The position numbers and the translations under genes were made by a program. Source: Diadema setosum (Eukaryota > Echinodermata > Echinoidea > Diadematoida > Diadematidae). Taken from it: a stretch of DNA of 64,000 nucleotides. This document shows, piece by piece, positions 55,970 to 64,000 of the stretch. How positions within the stretch are numbered: position 1 is the stretch's first letter; each line of letters starts with the position of its first letter. The stretch lies in assembly GCA_033980235.1 (NCBI GenBank), contig CM067075.1:4000348-4064347 (forward strand), in the 5' to 3' direction. Below the pieces are notes generated by a model. It worked only from the letters and a program-made list of their open reading frames with translations. It was not told the origin of the DNA and made no database searches.

Positions 55970-56258
55970 ACACTAGCAGTGCGCACTCAATCAGTTGTTA
56001 CAAGTGTGTCACGCGCTACTATACGCGCTGTCAATCCTGTAAACAACTTCTAGTTCGGGCCGGGCCGGCCGCGGGCTGCCACCACAACAACCGGCGGCGC
56101 ATACAGTACGTGGCGTACGTATACTCTTATACGTACGTACAGTACTTATGTGCGGGATTTCCGAGTGCGACGTGCGTAAATGTTTGGGACGAACATCTTC
56201 GGACATCTTGACTTTTGAGCGAGTGCTACATGTAGCTGACTGGTATTGACCCACAAAG
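55970..56258 (+). promoter_or_regulatory. CpG-rich candidate promoter and non-coding first exon
   Basis: A CpG-rich patch (CGGGCCGGGCCGGCCGCGGG near 56056; repeated TACGTACG near 56113-56140) ends in a good donor AAAG/GTACGTG at 56258/56259. It could be the first exon of the gene whose coding exon is at 62817. No ATG-bearing open frame of note is present on this strand. Inference only. Confidence 0.35.
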
Positions 56259-56298
56259 GTACGTGAATATTACTGTTAGTTTTCGACCCATTTTATAA

Positions 56299-56471
56299 AC
56301 AAATGATGCACAGGATTATTTCGTGGCGTTAGTGAAGGTGCGGCGCACTCTCGAGTATTGACAACGGTTGCAAACATGCACTCGGCTGCGCCTCGTGCAT
56401 GTCGCACCATTGTCAATACTCTCGAGCGCGCCGCACCTTCACTAACACACTCTATCCTGTGCATCATTTGT
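56299..56471. mobile_element. Hairpin-forming foldback element
   Basis: ACAAATGATGCACAGGAT pairs with ATCCTGTGCATCATTTGT. The inner arms GTGAAGGTGCGGCGC and ACTCTCGAGTATTGACAA pair as well, leaving a small GC-rich loop. It lies just after the candidate first-exon donor at 56258. Confidence 0.85.
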
Positions 56472-56964
56472 ATACCATCAGAACCTTCTCTTAACTAAAA
56501 ATCAATGTCTGCTGACTTTTTGTTGGTTTTGTGGTGCAGGGTCACAAATGTTAAGAATTGCTAATCTATAGATTATTTTATGGTCATTTATCCATCAGCA
56601 TCATATGGGACCATATAAGGATTTTTTTTAAACTTTGACTCTATTCTGAAAAATCATATTTTGTGAGCTAAGCAAAAATTGCACTGTCTATCTAATTCAT
56701 CAATAAATTAACACTTTTTTATCAATCACAATTTTCAGTGTAAATTTGTACGGTCCTGTTTACAAAAACATGCACAGTATCCTATGGGACAGTTTTACTG
56801 TTTGCATTATGCAGTGAATAGTGTGTGAAACAAAAATATGTCTGTTATACAGTAATAGCTCTGAGAGCCTATTTGAATAAATATATAGGGAGTATAAGAC
56901 AAACCTGCTGCAAAAGTTTTTTTTTTCTTTTTTAAACCATATAGTCCAGCAATGCATTATAATT

Positions 56965-57425
56965 CTAAAAGCACTCTGAGAACATAGACCTCCACCAAGA
57001 AGTCTAATTTCCAACCATACACAATTGCTGGAAATCATCCAATTTCCCAATATAGAAGCTTTTTGTTCACGTCAGCAGCTTCCAGCTGTGCATCATCTCA
57101 CCCGAGCAGAGCATGCGCTCTGCAAACCTCAAATACAAGCAGCTTGAATTCCCAAGTTTATTTATCCTATCTGCAAAAAGATTCAAGAATCCTTTTGAAC
57201 AAATTGATAAAACTTCCCAATACAACTTCCTGGATCACTACCAAACTATCATTTGTTCAGTCATGCCATTACCAACTTTTCCTGCAAGTTTCATCCAAAT
57301 TTGTCCACAACTTTTGCGGTTATTTTGCACACAGACAGACACAAACAAACAAACAAACAAACAAACCGTCAAAGAACAATCAAATGGCAATGAAAGCTTT
57401 CACTTGTTTCCGTGGTGGAGGTAAT
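56965..57425. repeat. Repeat family J, copy 1
   Basis: Starts AAAGCACTCTGAGAACATAG, with CCTCCACCAAGAAG, CCCAATATAGAAGC, CAGCTTGAATTCCCAAG and (AAAC)n, and ends TTCCGTGGTGGAGGTAATGA. Other copies are at 63688-64000 and 8745-9100. Confidence 0.85.
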
Positions 57426-57429
57426 GAAT

Positions 57430-58497
57430 AATTCTATGCTCTACACACACCTCATCGGCAGGTATGGTGTTACTTTGAAATAAAGCATTAGGAGAAAGAA
57501 TAGTATAGATAGAAAATAACAAATTAAGAAAGATGATATTTTGTGTTTCATTTACCAGCACAGTGCTCAACCAATACCAAGCATTAAAATGTAAAGTAAT
57601 GTTTTTCAGTTGCATTATTTGAAGCAGCCCTGGGTGGATCCAGGAATTCCGAAAGGGGGGGGGGGGGGGGGGGAACGGCAAAAATATTTCTGGTGCCACT
57701 TGTGGGTTTCATCGCTTGACAAGCAAAAAAACAAAACCAAACCAAAAACTAAAAGAAAAAAAAAAACTTCTTCAGCTCACAATTTTTTTGTTAAAGGATA
57801 GGGGGCACCCACACCCCTTTCATTTTTGTCTTTTAGTTCTTTTGTTTAAAAAAATGGGGGTTCTGTAGAACAAGTAACTTGCATTAATTGCCCTGTCACT
57901 GCTACCTGTATGTTATCTATAGTTTCATTTAGTGTTATCCATTGTGATTATTTGTGATTTGAGTACCGGTAGTCATCACTTTTTTTTTTTGGGGGGGGGG
58001 GAGGTTGAGAGGAGTGTGGGTTATGCCCTATTGCCATCATGGTATGTTTCTGTGTCAGGGTAATCGGCGTACTTGAACATTTCTGGATTTATGTCATTTG
58101 AGACCCGATAATTCATTAGTGACTGGTAATCAAATTCTACCATTTGATTGAAATGAATGTGGAAAATGGAAGAAGTACTGAGAATTAGTCCTTAATGTCA
58201 AAGACTAAATAATTTCTGCGTCATACTTGCATGTACATTTTACTTCATTCCAAATATTCATACTAACAAAAAGAGAAAAAGTATTATTTTTCCTTTCTTC
58301 CGGGAAGACACTGAATCTTAATCACTTTAATTAATGCACATCATAATCAAATTCACTCACTGAATGAAGTGAAATCAAACAAAACCATGAACCTGTATGG
58401 TAGAAGCTTTTAATAATCAAAACTATAAATGAGGGCAGGCCTTTACAGCACATGAGTACAAAGCTAGCTTGGAGACAAGTCATTGAATACAGATTAA
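57430..58497. other. No gene seen
   Basis: Contains a family N-type fragment (GGGTGGATCCAGGAATTCCG with a G-run at 57656-57673) and AT-rich DNA. No supported gene. Confidence 0.4.
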
Positions 58498-58887
58498 AGG
58501 GTGTGTACAGTTCTAGTTGAGGTGAGGATTTAGCTTTGAACGTTTTGCGAGATACATGTATTTTTAAGCCACTCTATATGTCAAAGAGCATGCAATTCTA
58601 AGGAGTTTCAAAAGTTTATTGATTAAAATTGGTTTTGAAATGGCTGAGATATCCAAAAACAAGGTGAAACAAAGAGATCCTAATAAAAGGCGTGGCCTGT
58701 CGCTTTTTATTATTATCACTTTTTTGATATCTCGGCCATTTGAAAACCATTTTTCATCAAATAAACATTGAATCCTTCTTAAATAGATTACTACTATGCT
58801 CTTTCATATACAGAGGTTTCTCATTATCTTACTTAGGATTAATCAATTTCGAATCCCCACCTCAACTAGTACTGATGTACAGTTCCT
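58498..58887. mobile_element. TIR element family H, copy 2
   Basis: Ends AGGGTGTGTACAGTTCTAGT and ACTGATGTACAGTTCCT are flanked by TTAA (58494-58497, 58888-58891). It aligns throughout with 19802-20185. Confidence 0.83.
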
Positions 58888-58891
58888 TTAA

Positions 58892-60555
58892 TGTTGAAAT
58901 CAGTAGAACTAGCTCTAATGACAGGAAATGAGGAAGAGGAAAGTTGTAGAATAACAAATGTACTGGTGAACTAATATTGTAATAGCTCATACGTAGCTTT
59001 GGTGAATGGTTTTAGGAGGGATGATTAAAATGTTTAATTGTAATCAAAATTATGAAGTCAGCTTGTCTTATGGTACTCATTGAGTATTTGGATGATAGAA
59101 TTTGATACTAATACCAGCAGTGAGCATTCTTGATATGAATTAAGTAGGTATCACAATATGGGAAATGTTCAGTGCTCCACTCTGTTAGTATCAAAGTTCA
59201 CTTGAAGTGACATAAATCAGCGCCCGCTGTTGGTACGGTGGTGTTTAGTGCTCATCAATTTTTATTTATGACGCAGTGACTCATATTTGTTCCAAACATT
59301 GACCAAAGTACATGTACGTAAACCAGGTACCGGTACTCGATAATTGATATCTTGTGGCTGTCATTGCACCGTAGATTGTGACTGATAATGTCCTTGGTAA
59401 GTTAACTGTCAAGTGCATCTAATATTTTGTGCTCTATTTGTTGCAACAGAGCATTGTACATACCGAGGTCTGTGAATGGTACATGTTTTGGAATGGGTGT
59501 GATACATGCATGTGTTGGTGCTGTACATTGCCCAGGAAGGTATATTGCATGGCATTCTCCCACTGTACAATGGCTGTGCACTGTAGACCTACAATGTACC
59601 GAAACATGAACTCTCGTACACAAAGCATTCCTATTTCTCGGAAGAGATCTCAGTCATTGCCAAGTTTATTTTGCTATACATAGATTACCTCAGTTCTATT
59701 CTCATATCATACTCATGAAACAAGGAAGTGGCTTGTGTTTGTATTCCAAGTATGTACTTGCTTGTAACATATTATCTGCTCTCCATTATCTAGCTTTATG
59801 AAAGGATTCAAGTTAACGGTACCACTCAGCTTCTTTATTTTCATTGCTTTTTGGGGCATCTATATATTTTGTAGTTGATGTGTGTGTGTCTGGTATACAC
59901 CACATACAAAACCATAATTTTTGCACTATGCACCACTTTGATCAGGATATTATTTATAACATGAAAATAATGTAACAAGTGATAACAGTTAAGTAATAAA
60001 AATCAGTCATGACATAAAAAGCAATGGTGATATAATGAGCATACAGCCAGGGCTGCCTCATCAGATTTCCTAAGCTGTGAATTCTTCCTGAGGGCCCTGC
60101 CACTGTATAGCACCGAAGCTTTGCCCTTGTTTAATGTTGTATTTATACACACATCAAGTGATTTTGTGTAGGTGAAATATCCTGTCCAAAAGTCAGCACA
60201 ATAAGGAGTGAGGAATGACAGAACTCTGGGATGTTCCTTTGTTGCTATTGTTGAGTAGAGTAATGCAACAATTGGTTATAAATGCAGTTTCGTTTTTGGC
60301 TAGAGATTTTGCCCTGAAGGAGTCGCATGCTCTGCATCATATTTTTCCAGTTTTTAACAGGTTGTGGCAGTGTTGATACTGCAGCACCAACTGTCTACAA
60401 TATCACATCATGTCACAGGGCAAGAACTACTATACAGAGCATATAAAAAAAGTAATCCAACTTTGAAGGGCTACTATTTCATCAATTGCCAGCTATGGAG
60501 AGCACAGTGTTGGCTGTGAGGAAAAGAGAGCTTGTCTTCTTTCTGTTTGTACCTA
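58892..60555. other. No gene seen
   Basis: AT-rich DNA; overlapping open frames near 59400-59690 on both strands show no motif and are not called. Confidence 0.4.
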
Positions 60556-61586
60556 AAGCCCCCGTTCCACTATGCCGTTCTCGCTACGATTTGACAATTT
60601 TCTCAGGTCGGGAAAGATCGGGTAAAACCTGAGCCGATCTGAACACAGTACGATGTTAGAACGCTCTAAGTACGCTGCACTTACGACTACCAAGTGCTTG
60701 CTACGCTCTTACTACGATGATCGGGAATGAGACATTACGATCTCTGCCGCTGCCGGTATGCTTTAGAATGATGTAGCTATGCTGTCAGTGTGATGTTGCC
60801 GATGTTATCCGATCGATGCACGCTGTATCTATGCTTTGAACGATCTATATGATCTTATCACCCTGTTACCCCGTTCAGAGAGCTGAAAAGTGCCCGATGT
60901 GCCCCAATGTACCCCGATTCGACTGTCGATCTGCTGTTAGTCAACTACATTAGCATGCAGAACCGAAGAAATATACTGTGGACCTCGAAGAGGCTCTTCA
61001 ACTCTCGGTTCTTTTGCAGCAATGCATTGTATAAACAAAGACGTGCTGATTTTTCCAAGGCTTTTTCTTGATGTCCTTGCTTTTATAGTTCGTCTTCCTC
61101 CAGTTCTAGATGATTTCATATTCTTCAAAATTCTGCTATGTCCTCTTCCTCCTCTTTCAGCATCACATGCAGTCTCTCTTTCTTCGCCTTTTGGGTAGTT
61201 GCTTAATTCTCTGCTTTCTCCTCTTCTTTTTCTTCATCTCTTCTTCTTCTTCGAAAATTACAGCTAAAATTACTTCCCGTTCTTGTGCCGATGTTACTAC
61301 GCTCAGAAAGACCTTGTTACGCTCATCCCGCTGCGTTTACGCTGTCACTACGCTCTCCCCGCTTGCCGTACGATTAAAAATATGTCAATTTTGATCGGGT
61401 AGATCGGGAAGAAATGTTGAACCGGTTCAAAATTTCTTCCCGATCTGAAAAAATGCCCGCTCCAACCCCGACCTCCACACGCTGCTGCTACGATGCTTTC
61501 GATCCCCGTACGCTTTTGCCGCTCTCTCCCGATCTACTAGATCGGGACAGATCGGGGTCCAAATCGTGATAGTGGAACGCGGGCTT
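60556..61586. mobile_element. TIR element M, Harbinger-like size, with iterated TACGCT/CGATC words
   Basis: Ends AAGCCCCCGTTCCACTAT and ATAGTGGAACGCGGGCTT are inverted repeats flanked by TA. Both halves are rich in TACGCTCT, CTACGAT and GATCGGG words. A basic open frame on the - strand (60937-61128; SRTGGRRTIKARTSRKSLG) could be a transposase relic but is not diagnostic. A fragment of the same family is at 51575-51700. Confidence 0.75.
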
Positions 61587-61635
61587 TAATATGTTGTCAA
61601 ATGACATGCATGATTGTGAGCACATGAACTTTAAA

Positions 61636-62188
61636 GACAACAATGACAAATTGCACTTTTTCCAAGTTTGAGTGTCACATGAAGGAATGATGAATGTTTC
61701 ACTGAATGGAAGAGATCTGTCAATGAAAGTAGAAGAATGGGCCAGCTTGTACGAATGCAGGTTTACGTTGACGATTTGTGATTTGATAGGGTTTCTTCTA
61801 ACATTTTATGGTCCATAACCTATAATATGCCCACCTGTCTGATAACTTGGTCACTCCCACAAAGGCCAACCCACATAGTCCATTTTTCTCTGTTCGTATT
61901 CAGCACATAGCTCATAGCGACAAACCATGTCTTGAATATGAAGAGAGAAAATGGAAAATAGGTTAATTATCCTTTGTGGGAGTGACCAATTCCAGTTGTC
62001 AACAATGTGGCCATGTTGAAGGTTATGGACCATAAGATGGTAGAAGAAACCCTAAACACAAACCTGCATGATTGCAGGCTGGCCTCTTAATTTAATAACC
62101 ACTTTCATTGACAGATCCATTCAGTGAAACATTTTTTCCTCAACGATATAATACTCAAACTTGGAAAAAATGCACTTTGTCATTGTTG
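61636..62188. mobile_element. Long foldback element
   Basis: Arms of about 220-230 bases are imperfect inverted repeats: GACAACAATGACAAATTGCA at 61636 with its partner ending at 62188, and GGTCACTCCCACAAAGG at 61849 with CCTTTGTGGGAGTGACC near 61971. The central loop is about 100 bases. Confidence 0.85.
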
Positions 62189-62816
62189 AGGTTTGAATTT
62201 ACTTCAGTTTGTCACTCTCCAAAAAATGAAATTTGTAAGATCGCAACTTCTGATCTGTAATTTAGCAAACATGTCGGAAAAAGGAATTACGGGACTTGAA
62301 CCTGTCATGTACTGCTTTCCGGGCAGCGACACTACCACCAGGCTGTCCCTGGTTGCCGGCAGTGACATGATGAACATAGAACAAATACCCAAGCTCTAAA
62401 ATTTGACATTGTTATGTTAAGTAGTCCAAGGCGGGCAAGGCATTATTGTCTTTAATGCATGACTTCTGTCAACATAATTAATTATGTATCAATGGAAAGA
62501 GAGAGAGTTCCCCTTTCCTCACAACTATCATTGTGCTCCCCATAGGTGACAATTATATTATAAAATAGTAGCACTCCAAAGTTAGATTGCCCTTTTTTTT
62601 TTCATATGCACTGTACACTGTAAGTCAATCTCCAAACATACCTGTATTTCCATCTGATGTCTAATGTTGCAGTACTGATCAGTCATTTTGGGGGTTATAT
62701 AAATGCCTCATAATGGTAATAATGTGAGCTTAAGCTACTATACAGTGTCATGTTGGTTCATGATGAGTTTCAGTTTAATCATTTTGTTTGCCTGCTTGTT
62801 CTTTCTTGAAATGCAG
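62189..62816. other. No gene seen
   Basis: Putative intron before the exon at 62817; nothing recognised. Confidence 0.4.
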
Positions 62817-63167
62817 AAATCCCACATCAAAGAGGCTACAATGGCATTGACCGTTGAACTGGAGCAGTGCCCTGGAAATACCCTAGTTGACCGAAAAAGA
62901 TCAGGTCAGAAAGACATACATGTCACTAGTGACATGCAGCTTTACGTATCGAGGGATGCTTGCTTCAGTGATGATGAGTTTGAAGAGTTCTTCAAGGGAC
63001 TTACGAATGAAGAGGAAACAACACAACGACAACGAGACAATTTGGAGAAAATTACCCTGGACATGCTGGACCAGGAGTCTCTGCGAAAAGGAGATGATGT
63101 CGTGGAGATGCTACTTATCATGGAAGGGGAGGAAAAAGAACTACAAGTGGAAAAAGAACAGCAAGAG
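62817..63167 (+). CDS. Coding exon of an unrecognised acidic, coiled-coil-like protein (ATG at 62841)
   Basis: The acceptor is TTCTTGAAATGCAG and the donor AGAG/GTGAAC. From the ATG at 62841 it encodes exactly 109 codons: MALTVELEQCPGNTLVDRKR, a middle part with FSDDEFEEFFKGLTNEEE, then a charged stretch (QRDNLEKITLDMLDQESLRK, EGEEKELQVEKEQQE) likely to form a helix or coiled coil. The exon leaves in phase 0 and the rest of the gene would lie beyond the window. The longer open frame upstream of the acceptor is probably intronic. I do not recognise the family. Splice sites and strong protein-like composition support a real exon. Confidence 0.6.
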
Positions 63168-63687
63168 GTGAACATGTATATAATGTACAAATTTGACTTA
63201 ACACCTGTTGCACCACAGCCTTCAAGTGTTATTGGACCAGTTTAAGGTGGCACTGCCATGTTTGTGCAAAAACGGAGTTATTTGAGCCCACTTCACTTCC
63301 AATCAGTTGTTACTTATACTGCCACAAAAGCCATTATCATATCCTTGTTAACAGAAATTTCATCATAACCCATCACATCACTCCATCACATTTATACATG
63401 CTAGGGGAACATTGCAATGCAATTTGACATGGCAGTCTATGAATTTGGTGTGGTAACCATGAAACTGTAGTTACATACTGATGCGAGTTGACCAGAGTAC
63501 ACATTCCAGTATGAAGTCTAATGAGTTGCTTGCTAATCCTTTGCATCCCTCATGTGTGCCAATGGTGCAAAGGATGTCGAATTTTGAGTGAAATTTTAAT
63601 GTCTTGTGTATATCCAGACTTTTAGACTTGAATTCAAACTGTGAGAAACATTTACAAATTACAAATGCAATCTAAATATTAGCTAGA
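63168..63687. other. Putative intron; nothing recognised
   Basis: AT-rich DNA after the donor at 63168. Confidence 0.4.
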
Positions 63688-64000
63688 AAAGCACTCTAAG
63701 AGCGTAGACCTCCGCCAAGCAGCTACATTCCACCGATGATCTTGCTCTTCCCAAAGAGATTTTTCTCCTCTCCACCACTTTACCCATAGGTACGATATAC
63801 ATGCTGAAAAAAAATTGCCCGATTTTCTAATATAGAAGCCTTTGTTACGTCATAAACCCTCAGCTGCACGGCGCGCCTCGGCCTAGCAGAAACTAAAGCA
63901 CGCACTAGCCACTTAAGTGCGCGTTTGAAAACCTCAAAAATGCGCAGCTTGAACTCCCAAGTTCATTGACCCTACCTGTCAAAATATCAAAAATCCTTCA
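63688..64000. repeat. Repeat family J, copy 2, cut by the window end
   Basis: AAAAGCACTCTAAGAGCGTA, CCTCCGCCAAGCAGC, TTCTAATATAGAAGC and GCAGCTTGAACTCCCAAGTT match 56965-57190 in the same order. Confidence 0.83.

Noticed and set aside
59402..59690. Overlapping open frames on both strands
   Set aside because: Short, mutually overlapping and without motifs or splice support.

Overview
This is a AT-rich animal genomic window with spliced genes, long introns, many non-coding transposon-derived repeats, homopolymer tracts and one 200-base assembly gap (45939-46138). The intron/exon structure, the repeat types (short TIR elements, CR1/L2-like retrotransposon tails, arrays of TGACCTTTGACC) and the frequent palindrome TAGGCCTA suggest a marine invertebrate deuterostome, most likely an echinoderm. 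The class is not decided by the sequence alone.

Two genes can be assembled completely by hand. On the + strand, nine coding exons between 7433 and 20646 join in frame to a 671-residue ferroportin (SLC40A1-type iron exporter). On the - strand, four coding exons between 36951 and 31787 join in frame to a 230-residue dephospho-CoA kinase domain protein (DCAKD-type), which may gain a 25-residue N-terminal extension from an upstream exon at 38006-38038. The promoter region, upstream exon and first coding exon of DCAKD (36041-38220) are repeated in direct orientation at 47224-50196, upstream of the gene on its own strand. The second copy keeps the splice signals, so it may be an alternative promoter and first exon. 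A third gene of unknown function is represented by one 109-codon coding exon at 62817-63167, with a possible CpG-rich first exon near 56258.

Layout: 1-7432 repeats and candidate ferroportin upstream region; 7433-20646 ferroportin, whose introns hold at least eight mobile-element fragments; 20647-23529 3' flank; 23530-26932 a nested stack of three repeat families; 26933-30734 plain AT-rich flank; 30735-31320 CR1/L2-like retrotransposon end; 31516-38050 DCAKD; 38221-45030 minisatellites and unassigned DNA; 45785-47222 repeats and the gap; 47224-50196 the DCAKD promoter/exon duplication; 50197-55620 unassigned DNA, a 2.1-kb TIR element and a ~300-base repeat array; 55970-63167 candidate third gene with several foldback elements; 63688-64000 a truncated repeat.

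The main unusual theme is a set of TIR elements (10500-10978, 14958-17640, 51931-54031, 867-1874, 60556-61586, 33136-34571). Each carries many copies of its own short word near both ends, usually facing inward in opposite orientations. None encodes a visible complete transposase. They may be non-autonomous families with multiple transposase-binding sites. In ferroportin, the vertebrate hepcidin-binding cysteine and one iron-site histidine are serines.
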